Shown: piece after piece, positions 22,301 through 30,733 of the stretch
Layout: every line of letters begins with the position of its first letter
Position numbering within the stretch: position 1 is the stretch's first letter
DNA from: Bodo saltans
Lineage: Eukaryota; Euglenozoa; Kinetoplastea; Eubodonida; Bodonidae
DNA: 55,104 nucleotides
NCBI GenBank assembly: GCA_001460835.1
Contig: CYKH01001770.1
Location: 1 to 55,104, forward strand
Direction of reading: 5' to 3'
Notes under the pieces: generated by a model
The model's input: only the letters and a program-made list of their open reading frames with translations
Databases searched by the model: none
Told to the model about the DNA's origin: nothing
Made by a program: the position numbers and the translations under genes

Positions 22301-25300
22301 GTCTGACGCTCCATGTCGAGCTCATCAACGAGGATAGCTGTGTGGTGTCGTGGGCTCGCGAAATGCCAGACTGGGCCGCCAACGAAGTCTTGCGCCTCCA
22401 CAGCGCAACGCCTGACGTGGATGCCACCTCGTCGATTGCAGGCGATGATGAGGACTTCCCTGAAGATGTCGAGTCCAACACGAACACGCCGCCCCCTCCC
22501 ATCAACCCGCTGCTGGAGAGCGTCATTATTGGCGACTACACTGTGAATTTATTTGAGGTGGTGGTGGAGGGCGTCAACCACACCTTCGAACAGAAGCTTG
22601 TGCTGCCTAACGCAAAGATGTCTGCTCGCATCTCTGGCCTGGCCTCCAACCTTATCTACACGGTGTCCATCCGTAGTATGTCCGAGCGTGAGAACTGGTC
22701 TCTGTTCAGTCCCAAAGTATCCGTCTGCACTCTACGAGGCATGGAACTCACCATCAGCCACTACTCCGAGAACCTCGGCTCCGTATCGTGGCACCGCCAG
22801 AGCCAGTCGATTGTGGAGCACACCAAGTATTTGAACAAACTGCGCGATAATATGACGCGCGAGGCGGAGCACCACGAACGCAAAGAGCGCTTCGAAATGG
22901 AGCAGGAGCGGCTCTCACAGGAAGCGATTGGCGACGAGGACGCACCTGCACCCAATGCAACCCCGTCTGCTGCGGCTGGAGGGTTGGTGCTTAGTTTCCA
23001 GGAGCGCCAGCGTCAGCTTGAGCACTACATGGCCAACGTGGCTGAAATGACGCACTGCCTCATCCCAGACAATGTTCACCTCGGTAAGGCGGAAGTATCG
23101 GGCTACCAGCTGCAGCTTCACGGCTCCGGCGGCACACCGTTTATCGCTGGTACGAATCACCTGATGGCGACCACCAAGAAGCGTGGCTCGTCTCGGAAGA
23201 AAGGTGGCGCCACCCCCTCTTCCCGTGGAGGCAACAACCAAGCCGCCAGTTCCATCAACTCGGCCTCTAGCGGTGTGGCAGCGAATCCTCTGCGTACCGC
23301 AGTGTCAGGAGATCGTCGCTCTGTGCCACGTAGTGGCCGTCAGTCCAGCATGTCCACAGGAGGGGGTGCGGCGCAAGAGGAAGAGAGCATCGCTGTGGAT
23401 GCCGCTGATGACAACGTCCTGTTGGATTCGAAGATCAACTCCAAGACCAGCAACGTCTGTATTCTTGGCCTTCAGGAAGGCACCACCTACGAACTCAGCG
23501 TGCGAGCCCGCAACCTGCACCAAGAGTGGGGTCCGTGGAGCGACCGTACCCAGCTTGTCACGTTGAAATTGATCCAGTTGAGCCACACCCGATTCGGAGA
23601 GCACTACATCAACCTCTTCTGGCACCGCATCCCACAAAGTGAACTCCAACAGGAGCAGGAGCACAAAGCGACCCTCGCCAAGTTCGAGGAGGAGTTCAAG
23701 GACATCACACCAAAGGAGTTGGAGGTCAAGAAGCAATCTTTGGAGCCGGGTGTGTACCAAGCCCTCGTTGCGCGCATCCGTGAGTGGAAGACGCTGCAGC
23801 GTGCGGTGACTGCTCATGCGGCCAACATCTGTGATGGCCTAGGTACAGTGGAGGCCGCCCCGAACACTCCCGTACGTGGCTACCACCTTCGCGTCGTGCA
23901 CGAAAACGGCAGCATCCGTGATTCCTACTTCGAGGACGCTGGTGTGAACAAGGGCCACCAGTTCACTGTGACTGGGCTGCAGCCGAACACCATGTACGTG
24001 GCGATGATGTGTGCAGACTACGGCCTTGGGGAGTGGGGAGCGTGGTCAGAGCCCATCCGGTTTATGACCCAGAACCTCATTCAGCTGCAGCTGTCGTATG
24101 TTGGAGAATCGTTCATCGACATCGAATGGCGTCGTGCTCCCAACAAGAAGCTCGCACGTATTGACGATGGCCTCGTGCTGGTGAACCCCACCACACAAGG
24201 CCGTGGCCACCAATACGAGGTCTGCATTCGCGCACTGAACCCCGACACCGCCGAGGAGACGGAGGAGCGCCGGGCTATGAACGACTGCAGCAAGTTCCGC
24301 ATCGAGCACCTTCAAACGGACACGAAGTACACGCTCACTGTTCGTGAGTGGGATGCTAAGGGTGAGTGGGGCTTGTGGAGCGGTGCACGGATCTGCTGCA
24401 CCCTCGCCGGCATGGACGCGTCGGTGCACGAGATTGGTGAGAACTGGGTGCAGCTGTCATGGTCTCGCCGACCCCGCAGAAAGCTTCCTGGGGAGGGGAC
24501 GGACAACAACCCTCACGCCAACATCACTCAGCTTCCCGTTGAGGCAGTGTCGTACTACCTGCGTGTGGAGGAGCTGGTGGATAACGGCTACGATCAAGAC
24601 GTCCGTGATCTCGAGGACAGCACTGGTTCCCCTAGTGCGGAGCCACATGACTCGCCCCAAGACGAGGGACACGAGGAGGACATCGCCAGCCTCCTTGACC
24701 ACCATCACAACAGCAGCCACGCGGAGGACGACGTGGAGCTCGATAACCAAGGACCCCTCCCCCTGCCTCCCCCGGCGGAATGCGACCCAGAGGAGAATGA
24801 AGACATCTACTCCACCCCTGGCGGTGCTCACCACCGTCGTCGTCGCTACGTCAATGTCAAGAAGTTCCACTACGACACGAACGAGATGAAGATTGACAAC
24901 TTACGTCCTGATACCTTCTACAATGTTCAAGTGCTGTGCGAAACTACTGGTGGGCAGCTCGGTACTTGGTCGTGCGACCGCTTCATCCTCAGTCTTGCAA
25001 AGATCCGACTTCGCACCGACCTCATCGACGAGCAGAACGTTCGCCTATCATGGTCGCGCGATCAACCCCGCCACCACCCACGCTTGAACGCTCCTGTCGT
25101 GACAGGCGCTTTCCACACCAACACATTTGACCTTGAGGCGTACGGCCATGAGAAGAAAACCGCGTCGTATCAGCTTGCTCAGCAATTCCCCAGCAGCACC
25201 CAAGAGTACAAGTTGTGCGACTTGATGCTCAACAGCGCCTACCGGGTACGCATCCGTGGTACGGATGACCAAGGCCGGCTGTCTCTGTGGTCCGACGATT

Positions 25301-28300
25301 TGCATTTTGCGACACTGAAGCCTCTCCGTGTTCTCACTGGGAAGATTCTTGAGCACCATGCCGCCATCGAGTGGGGCCGAGACCCCCAATCCGCCACCGA
25401 CTACCCACCCACCTCGACCCCCATGTTGTTTGGCGTGGAACGTGCCAACCAGTACCACCTCCGGGTCTACACTCCTCATGAGCGAACCGTGCCCATGGCG
25501 GACAAGCAGTTTGCTGGTACCGTCACTCGCTACAACCTTGTGAACTTGGCACCGAATGCCTGCTACATCGTCCAAGCCCGTTCATGCAACGTCATTGGAG
25601 AGTGGGGCCTGTGGTCTGAGGAACGTGTCATCTACACCATGAAGCTTGTCGAGCTTGACATCACCGCAGTGGGAGAAGACTACATCAAGGTGTCGTGGCG
25701 CCGTGAAGAGCCAGATGAGCTCCAAGAGATGGTCCAAGTAGAGAAGGCCGCTCTTGACGACGTAGACGACGAGGCGCTCGTCGATGAGGCCGCACTCAAG
25801 GCTCTCATGATGCGCAAGCGCTACCCCCTGCTCGACAAGCCCACTGACCGCAACGCTGCGCACCAAGCCGTCTACGCGTCAGCACGCACCGCCATCTTCA
25901 CCTACACCCTCTCCATCACCAAGCGTGGAGAGACCGAGGACATTGTGATGGAAGTGCCGGCATCGAGTGGTGGTGCCCGTAATACCAGCTCCTGGACTGT
26001 GTCGCATCTCCGCCCAGATACGCAGTACTCCATCGCCATCCGTGCGTACTACGGTGACGAAGATTGGGGTCTGTGGAGCGAGCGAGTTGTGTCGGGGACA
26101 ATGAACCTGCTCGCTGCGGATGTGAAGTATGTGGGAGAAGACTATCTGTCTGCGAGCTGGCAACGCATGCCCACGAGCTACCCTACCAATGGCGATGCGC
26201 GCGTTGGTAAGACGGAGGAGACACTGTGCTATGAATTCAAGCTCTTCGACTTTTCCGATGTTCCTATTGGAGAAGAGGCTGCAGCGGATCTCGACGCTCT
26301 CCAAGTCCGCGAGGTGCTCGTCGCAAAGCTCAAGGTCGCCACGATCAAAGCTCTGCGCTCCAACCGTCGCTACCGCATGTGCGTGCGCCGCTGGTACCAC
26401 CCTATCGAAGAGGCGGGCGCGCTGGTTCCTGTGATGGAGGAGAGCGAGAAGCCGCTGTCCGAAGAGCAGCGTCTTCGAGTCCTCATGGAGCGCAACCATG
26501 GCACCCCTGGTGCGTGGAGCGACGCTGTGTTCGCCATCACACTCAAGGACATGGTGGTCCTTGTGGATGAGATCGCAGAGGACTCTCTTAACATTCATTG
26601 GGACCGTGACCCCAACGCCGCCGTACTCCCCACCCGCCAGTGCCTCAAGGTGCCCACTGTGGTGCTGAGCTATCACGTGCGCATCGATGCCATGACCAAC
26701 GACGGGTCTATTGTGGATAACGCGGCCAACACGCTGCACCTCGACCATGTATTTGGCCCAGAGGAGACTTCTTACGTCGTGCCCGACCTCCGACCTGACG
26801 CAGTCTACAAGGTGGACGTGCGGTGCTGCACCGACAAGGTGTGGGGCCAATGGAGCCGCACTGTGTACGTCGTGACACTGCCCAAGCTGAGCATCACCCT
26901 CCAATCCATTGGAGAAGACTATGTCTCGTTACAGTGGACCCGCAACATCCGCAGCCTCACCCTTCCAGACGGCACTGCTGCAGTGGTGGGCAACTCGAAC
27001 AACGTGGAGAAGTATCACATGGACATGACCGGCGTCGATCACCACTTCCGTCTAGAGAAGAAGTTCAAGGCGTCCCGCACGTCCTACCGAGTGAAGCACC
27101 TAGAGGCCCAGACGGTGTACCACATCGCCGTCCGTTCCTGCGACGTGCACGGCACGTGGAGCTTGTGGAGCGAGGCAGTTGTGTTTGCCACCCTGAAGCC
27201 CCTTCGCCTGCACCTCGGCAAGGCGGGAGAGCAGTTCGTGCACGTCTCATGGGACCGCCCCGAGCAGACGGTCGAGGAGTACCAGCACGTCGACCCCAAC
27301 ATTCAACTTGGCAATACCAACGTCCTCTCCTACCACTTGTGCGCCTTCGCCATGGACCAAGCCCCGTCTACCGCTGTGGTGGACAAACAGTTCCATGGCG
27401 ATGTGAGCAAGTACCGCATCACGACGCTAACCCCGAACACCAGCTACATTATTATCGTGCGTGCCTGCAATGATGAGTCGCAATGGGGCTTGTGGTCTGA
27501 GGAGCGCATCATCCGCACCCAACGCGTCCTGACCTTGCAGATTGGCGGCATCGGTGAAAACTACGTCAAGGTTCGCTGGGAGCGCGAGGAGTCCGATGGC
27601 GGTGCGCAGAGTGCTGGTGGTGCAGATGCCCCTGCTAGTGACGCGACCCTCGGCCTCCCCTCGTCGTTCCACCTTGCCATCACCAGCGAGGTGGAGACAG
27701 TGGATCGTCACTTTACCCTTGAAGAGTGCAACACGTCGAACGAGCTCCGCCTTCCCGAGTATTTGACCAACAACTTAACCCCAGATACCAAGTACCTGAT
27801 TGCCCTTCAGCCATGTTACGGCAACGACGAGTGGGGTCTTTGGACAAAGCCCCTTACGTTTGTCACCCTTAACCGCATCTCCATAATGACAACCAGCGTG
27901 TCGGAGTCTAAGGTCGAGCTCGCCTGGGGCCGAGCACAACAGAGCGTGGAGCTTGCGGCCGACCCTAACATTGTGACGTGGCGAGGAACGATCGTCAAGT
28001 ACCAGCTGTTGATGCGCAAGGTTGAGGAGATGAACGCAGCGGCACGTCGAGAGCGTGAACGTTCCCTGCATCCTACTGTTGTGGCTGAGTCCGACATGGA
28101 CCCTGCTGTGGAGGGCAGCGGTGCCGCCCAACCACGCGCGGAGACCTCCGATGCTCTGGTCGTCACTGGCAGCAACACGTCCGGAGCCGTCGACGGCAAT
28201 GCAGTTGCGCTCGTAAGCGACGATGTGAATGCTAGCTCAACCAAGCGTCGTCAGAGTCTTGTCCAAGAGCCAGATGAGCTGCGCATTGAGCGCGACATCG

Positions 28301-29598
28301 ACGTGAAGCAAGTGAAGTACGTGCAAACCTCATGCACCATCGACTCCCTGATGCTCAATACGGACTACCACGTGCAAGTTCGTGCCCTCGACGACGCGAA
28401 CGAGTGGGGCTGCTGGACGGAGCTCCTGTTCGACACGCCACCCCCTCCACCTACCAACGTGATGGTGCGCAAGTCCGGTGCCCAGTTCTGTCTGGTCACC
28501 TGGGACGCGCCTGATGTCACGAACCGGTACCAACACATTGTCGAGCAGGCCGTCATGAAAGAGACCACGACGAAGCGCGGTCGTGTCGATATGAGTGAAT
28601 GGAAGGTGGTGGATACTGTCGAGGAGCCTCAAAGCCGTATTCGTGCGTTTGGCCCCATGAACAAAATCCGATTCCGTGTCAAGTCCTGCAAGCTTGACCG
28701 CCCCACACACATCATGAGCCAGTATTCTGACGTGGTAGGTATGAGCACCTCGAACCCCCCGGAGCCCGTTGGCTCTCTTGCAGTCGCAACACTTGCTCGC
28801 AACAGCGCCACAATTGAGTGGTCGAAGCCTGCGCCTGCTCCCGGCGAGGCCCCACCATCTGCAGGTGCAGATCGTGGCCAGGCACAACCTGCTCCCACGA
28901 TTGCATACCGTGTGTTGCTCAGTATCAAGGAACAGCCTCCAGTGCTACTGACGACGACGAAGAACCTGACGTACACCTTGAACGACTTGGAGCCCAATAC
29001 CGCGTACAAGGTGCAGGTCCAGGTGGAGGCTGATAGCGGTATCAGCCAGCGCAACGTTGTGTTGCGTTTCACCACAAAGGCCGAGTCTGATCGCACAGTG
29101 TCCCGTGCTCAGGCAGGCCAACCTCCTCTGGGCATGATTATTTCTCGTCCAGGAACACAAGAGGGCGCCAACTCCGGTCAAGAGGCTGTGCGGCTGCCGG
29201 CGATTGCAGTGGCCTCCACGCAAGGACCCAAGCGCGGCACATCGCCTCTTGGAAAAGGCGGCCGCACTCGCTCCACCAGCGGCGGAAAAGCAAAAACCCT
29301 TTCTCCCAAGCCACCCCTGGAAGGAGGCACCGCAGCCCGTCGTGCTCCCAGATCATCACCTAAGCGCGCTGCTGGTGGTGTTGTCTCCCCGAAGCGTGGC
29401 GGTTCGCCACCCAACCGAGGCGCTGGTGCGGCCGGTGGCTCACCTAACGTGGCTCCCACTCGCCCTCCTGTGCCTCGTCCCAAGGATCAATCGCTGCCCC
29501 CCGTGCGCTCTCGTCAAGGTGCACCACCGCAGAGCAAAGGTCCTGTAGAACAATTCGACTTTGTTGAATTCCAACCGTCGGACGATGAGGAGAAATAA
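16360..29598 (+). CDS. 4412-residue tandem fibronectin-III-like repeat protein
   Basis: By eye the protein is about 33 fibronectin type III-like modules in a row. A module starts with a strand like IGEDYVRLMWDR (consensus GEDY/F-x-x-x-x-W-x-R). It continues through a strand pair with YxLxV, then LxPDTxYxxxVRA, and closes with WGLWS...T. About half of the modules have an exact W-G-x-W-S and about 23 keep W-x-x-W. Several modules carry long acidic or Ser-rich insertions, for example around 21130-21340, 22440-22510, 23150-23400 and 24590-24830. The C-terminal ~150 residues are basic and Pro/Ser/Gly-rich and end in an acidic tip. No signal peptide or membrane segment is visible, so a cytoplasmic, cytoskeletal or flagellar scaffold is more likely than a surface protein. 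That location is an inference. The start is the first ATG after a strong acceptor. Confidence 0.88.
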   Translation: MSSNTEATNSNDNTMIEGAVVRIPTDPTFDLAAAQAALECQALLWRTDEMFAEFGFHLSHPSTQIQIGKWHLRVQTEGKANDVAYDDELSTTKTTKMVKLKPSTAYLFKTRVFSDTHQSWGPWSTEARLMTLATVVTSIKEIGEDYVRLMWDRPLRQDKNIAEEINPEATRAIADIQDFKLLVVRESDKVQEFFDVFAAGVRTYTLHELRPATAYIVFAEYMTLSGSAKQSYEVCRFYTQASHESKLKRRGEDTFTVEWARAPLPDHTVGYLLPDSTIHRFEVTVEGDGADEQPVELAASTKHFTASSLCPGATYAFRVRCLTKEGRWGARAKPLMIRLADRPTVRPVAIGETFLSVGWTRPHHEVDETKVEFEISHPLTGYRRSHVLEIASDEKDRVVHIDALQSGTVYDVTLRTFLVNEWGLWCEPRRIRTSPKTSVVFKERGEDFLTVDWSNNLFGIAEEEKRVMSQEGRYLFKVSRVDSDGDRQPILEEEIQRKTHGDGLRIGSLVPDTQYEVKCAAWQRNPITKSEGWGEFSAPLLTQTLQSVALQVLDVGEDFAQLSWRRSLRTDAGKSIVSPSAGGNSQHVWMDLKYEIVVGCLDTGNDCLVHKEVLDTTYTITNLLPNTNYVISVRACDEKEQWGLWCRLLLRTLPAIETSIHEVGEDFLRLMWQRNSDRESETPLVAEEQAAVIGGPAAGGEITARHTTPRSVEQYVAQYAVFVFSDDVQEVHVPHKEAQYYRGGNSESAVLEHVASHHSSCRIGGLLPDRDYVMVVRALTSSGKWGLWSAARRFRTVSQFRIPVNFLSIGENYVHIVWNRDEHPAVDADVVLGDFTVVAQQLRIVGVDTQYSKDHALEADLRELKLYGLSPTTAYYIQLRACSKTGEWGLWSTPVHILTRATITTRPVEVAEDYLVLSWERKRAPNPKNYPTGKGLVTSYHLRVSNAAEGVCMETFLGDGDCPYRIAGLKPDTYYCVELKANYNDEEWGLWSTPLWCLTMRHLDVKTQLISEEFCTVKVIRPSQNKRLPEDDGNRVTEDRVIAFGQVRSHCMLCVTTPPAAQAPHHAAASGARSSRPSVSAALPADCLGHRLVYQVELICEHEELIHTIPNLKANTMYHASVRSKLDASEWGMWSSPSLRFASVPTISVGFAAIGENYITAEWRRGAQNIPPALLSKVQCGLGIISKSRLKLRDMSGGSATRIFDIDSSANQLYIDDLAPASTYAISVQTFNDNFAWGMWSEDAKVRTVPSMDIVVEHITEDAVWVSWNRRPDLSQPIAHDTVLNVDSNVKNYEVKIVGDGHFCFARELESNKLFFRGLQPDTIYELKVRALNKNDGHWGLWSSQYFRTQPMMRITFGNIGEHFAVVEWRRHLPQSAHWDPTATSLVEAEDVVQEFRLKVEKVGEEPVIHELSPNVSSFRFTNLMPSAEYRVWMCAKGHEGVWGLWNEEARVRTLPQLDLNVKDIGEDYVSVSWTRLKWDGDRAPDAPGVKVWEIDGAVSGYHVKVLDAEGNVFAQQHLSYTTTSCTLSHLNLKSIYSVQVCAKDTYNEWGLWSETRRFVTLQPVKMSLLRIGEDHVDIEWGRRGQIRRRFITEVVSDAEIEDGEDDDDDGTNIPIPTSAGSDNAAASGSEGDMLDPLDHPAEDVFEDSFGSVAELEEDIIRGDEVVKQWHVRVYGRRIFGGQPGSEDYVEFFVDTAVTNYHIASLLPKATYSLTVRAQNMHGEWGHWCHQETVVTMPLLTLDLDYIGETFLLASWARPKHDHSHLVCFPAPMGNHNYQVQIRPMATEDPFNAQEEPLVDGARVYETTQPSLQLSNLKPGCRYRVTVREEMINPLEPDVRPLVPNFGVFCEASIVETIEPTFIDPNEIGEDYCAVNWGRRGRNRASAHSEENEVVVASLIKSKAKVTGYEIQAVRLDDNADQVYKGPLALELMKSFQGGTQEFKLVHLAPNAIYAITARSQTEGGYWGLWSTPSKFVTQKRLTLHVELINEDSCVVSWAREMPDWAANEVLRLHSATPDVDATSSIAGDDEDFPEDVESNTNTPPPPINPLLESVIIGDYTVNLFEVVVEGVNHTFEQKLVLPNAKMSARISGLASNLIYTVSIRSMSERENWSLFSPKVSVCTLRGMELTISHYSENLGSVSWHRQSQSIVEHTKYLNKLRDNMTREAEHHERKERFEMEQERLSQEAIGDEDAPAPNATPSAAAGGLVLSFQERQRQLEHYMANVAEMTHCLIPDNVHLGKAEVSGYQLQLHGSGGTPFIAGTNHLMATTKKRGSSRKKGGATPSSRGGNNQAASSINSASSGVAANPLRTAVSGDRRSVPRSGRQSSMSTGGGAAQEEESIAVDAADDNVLLDSKINSKTSNVCILGLQEGTTYELSVRARNLHQEWGPWSDRTQLVTLKLIQLSHTRFGEHYINLFWHRIPQSELQQEQEHKATLAKFEEEFKDITPKELEVKKQSLEPGVYQALVARIREWKTLQRAVTAHAANICDGLGTVEAAPNTPVRGYHLRVVHENGSIRDSYFEDAGVNKGHQFTVTGLQPNTMYVAMMCADYGLGEWGAWSEPIRFMTQNLIQLQLSYVGESFIDIEWRRAPNKKLARIDDGLVLVNPTTQGRGHQYEVCIRALNPDTAEETEERRAMNDCSKFRIEHLQTDTKYTLTVREWDAKGEWGLWSGARICCTLAGMDASVHEIGENWVQLSWSRRPRRKLPGEGTDNNPHANITQLPVEAVSYYLRVEELVDNGYDQDVRDLEDSTGSPSAEPHDSPQDEGHEEDIASLLDHHHNSSHAEDDVELDNQGPLPLPPPAECDPEENEDIYSTPGGAHHRRRRYVNVKKFHYDTNEMKIDNLRPDTFYNVQVLCETTGGQLGTWSCDRFILSLAKIRLRTDLIDEQNVRLSWSRDQPRHHPRLNAPVVTGAFHTNTFDLEAYGHEKKTASYQLAQQFPSSTQEYKLCDLMLNSAYRVRIRGTDDQGRLSLWSDDLHFATLKPLRVLTGKILEHHAAIEWGRDPQSATDYPPTSTPMLFGVERANQYHLRVYTPHERTVPMADKQFAGTVTRYNLVNLAPNACYIVQARSCNVIGEWGLWSEERVIYTMKLVELDITAVGEDYIKVSWRREEPDELQEMVQVEKAALDDVDDEALVDEAALKALMMRKRYPLLDKPTDRNAAHQAVYASARTAIFTYTLSITKRGETEDIVMEVPASSGGARNTSSWTVSHLRPDTQYSIAIRAYYGDEDWGLWSERVVSGTMNLLAADVKYVGEDYLSASWQRMPTSYPTNGDARVGKTEETLCYEFKLFDFSDVPIGEEAAADLDALQVREVLVAKLKVATIKALRSNRRYRMCVRRWYHPIEEAGALVPVMEESEKPLSEEQRLRVLMERNHGTPGAWSDAVFAITLKDMVVLVDEIAEDSLNIHWDRDPNAAVLPTRQCLKVPTVVLSYHVRIDAMTNDGSIVDNAANTLHLDHVFGPEETSYVVPDLRPDAVYKVDVRCCTDKVWGQWSRTVYVVTLPKLSITLQSIGEDYVSLQWTRNIRSLTLPDGTAAVVGNSNNVEKYHMDMTGVDHHFRLEKKFKASRTSYRVKHLEAQTVYHIAVRSCDVHGTWSLWSEAVVFATLKPLRLHLGKAGEQFVHVSWDRPEQTVEEYQHVDPNIQLGNTNVLSYHLCAFAMDQAPSTAVVDKQFHGDVSKYRITTLTPNTSYIIIVRACNDESQWGLWSEERIIRTQRVLTLQIGGIGENYVKVRWEREESDGGAQSAGGADAPASDATLGLPSSFHLAITSEVETVDRHFTLEECNTSNELRLPEYLTNNLTPDTKYLIALQPCYGNDEWGLWTKPLTFVTLNRISIMTTSVSESKVELAWGRAQQSVELAADPNIVTWRGTIVKYQLLMRKVEEMNAAARRERERSLHPTVVAESDMDPAVEGSGAAQPRAETSDALVVTGSNTSGAVDGNAVALVSDDVNASSTKRRQSLVQEPDELRIERDIDVKQVKYVQTSCTIDSLMLNTDYHVQVRALDDANEWGCWTELLFDTPPPPPTNVMVRKSGAQFCLVTWDAPDVTNRYQHIVEQAVMKETTTKRGRVDMSEWKVVDTVEEPQSRIRAFGPMNKIRFRVKSCKLDRPTHIMSQYSDVVGMSTSNPPEPVGSLAVATLARNSATIEWSKPAPAPGEAPPSAGADRGQAQPAPTIAYRVLLSIKEQPPVLLTTTKNLTYTLNDLEPNTAYKVQVQVEADSGISQRNVVLRFTTKAESDRTVSRAQAGQPPLGMIISRPGTQEGANSGQEAVRLPAIAVASTQGPKRGTSPLGKGGRTRSTSGGKAKTLSPKPPLEGGTAARRAPRSSPKRAAGGVVSPKRGGSPPNRGAGAAGGSPNVAPTRPPVPRPKDQSLPPVRSRQGAPPQSKGPVEQFDFVEFQPSDDEEK

Positions 29599-29930
29599 AA
29601 GATTCTCTCCACACCTTGTCAGTCCAGATTGGTTGTAGATGCAACCCACGAATGTATCGAGCACGTTTTCGGTTTTTTTGTGAATGAAACTGCAACACCA
29701 AAAAACAAAACAAAACAAAACAAAAAACACACGCGAACAACAACCCCATTTTAAACTTCCCACTTCTCACCCTGCTCACAATGTTTCTTTAGCCAACCTT
29801 TCGAAATGAATTGTGCATACTCAGTGGGTGAGTATTGGCATTTCGTTTTTTACTTTAAAGATTCTCTGATCGGTTGGTTGAATTGTCAGAAAGCAGAACA
29901 CAAGCCAGAGTTGCAGATCTTGGAGCACAT
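29599..29930 (+). other. spacer before the PXMP4-like gene
   Basis: A 332-base spacer with an AAAAC-repeat stretch at about 29698-29727 and a T-rich run at 29841-29858 ending in AG at 29859-29860. The first ATG after that AG is the PXMP4 start at 29931, which supports both the acceptor and the start choice. No gene was seen. Confidence 0.55.
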
Positions 29931-30608
29931 ATGGTCCTTCCGATTCTATCCGTGCAGGAGATGATGCAGTCCGCCAACTACCGACCAATTCTGGAACTAC
30001 TTAAGACATTCCGTAATGGTGTTGTCTACGGCGTGAAGATTCGTGCGCCTCATACGCTTGTGATGAGCCTCATCTGGAGCCGAGGCACCCCGCTGCAAAT
30101 CCTAGAGAAGATCGTAAAGAACTCAAAACAGCACGGACTTAATCTTGGCTTCACTGCCGTTGTGTTCAAGATTATTTGCATGGTTGGAGCTCGTCTGGTG
30201 AAACTGTTGGGTGGCGCTTCCACAAAAGCAGTGGAGGGAGCTGTGGCAGACACGTCGATCACTGCCGCCGTCCCAGTGTGGCTTACATTCCTAGCGGGCA
30301 GCATTGCTGGAGGCATTTTCTGGGGAGAAACGAACCCAATCAACACACAAGTGACGATGTACTTAATCTCTCGCGTACTCTCCGGTCTGCTGTTCTCCGC
30401 GGTGGAGAAGTACGGCGTGAAGATTCCTAACAACGGATTCCGTGCATTGTCTGGCGCCATGTGGGGTTTGGTGCTGGTGCTGTTTTTGCATCGCCCGGCC
30501 ACTCTGCAGACGTCGCTGCAGCAGTCTATGGCGTACATTTACAAAGAGAGCGCTGTGTTCTCGAATCTTTGGGACCTTGTTATCATGAACAACGCGACGA
30601 CTGTCTAA
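29931..30608 (+). CDS. PXMP4/PMP24-like peroxisomal (glycosomal) membrane protein
   Basis: A 225-residue protein of the PMP24/PXMP4 branch of the Tim17/22/23/Pmp24 superfamily. Clear family matches are FRNGVVYGVKIRAPHTLVM near the N-terminus, INTQVTMYLISRVLSGL in the middle, and WGLVLVLFLHRPATLQ plus LQQSMAYIYKES near the C-terminus. Several moderately hydrophobic helices fit an integral membrane protein. In animals and fungi the family sits in the peroxisome membrane; in a kinetoplastid the matching organelle would be the glycosome, which is inferred here. Its exact transport role is unsettled in the family. An upstream TTG at 29874 in the same frame was rejected because the first ATG after the acceptor AG is 29931. 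Confidence 0.87.
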   Translation: MVLPILSVQEMMQSANYRPILELLKTFRNGVVYGVKIRAPHTLVMSLIWSRGTPLQILEKIVKNSKQHGLNLGFTAVVFKIICMVGARLVKLLGGASTKAVEGAVADTSITAAVPVWLTFLAGSIAGGIFWGETNPINTQVTMYLISRVLSGLLFSAVEKYGVKIPNNGFRALSGAMWGLVLVLFLHRPATLQTSLQQSMAYIYKESAVFSNLWDLVIMNNATTV

Positions 30609-30669
30609 CATCAATATCGACCAGTAAAACAGTTAAGAGACATCACTAATGGATGCGTAGTCATCGTGC

Positions 30670-30723
30670 GTAATCTTCTGGTATTTTGTCCTGTCTATCT
30701 TGTCGTTTTAACCAACAAATTAG
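30670..30723 (+). repeat. 54-bp leader repeat, copy 1 (with acceptor-like site)
   Basis: This segment lies just upstream of the coiled-coil gene and recurs at 31685-31738 with two mismatches, 1015 bases away. It contains a pyrimidine-rich run (about 30682-30709) and ends in TAG, ten bases before the ATG at 30734, so it also looks like that gene's trans-splice acceptor. Confidence 0.85.
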
Positions 30724-30733
30724 TCTTTTAAGA

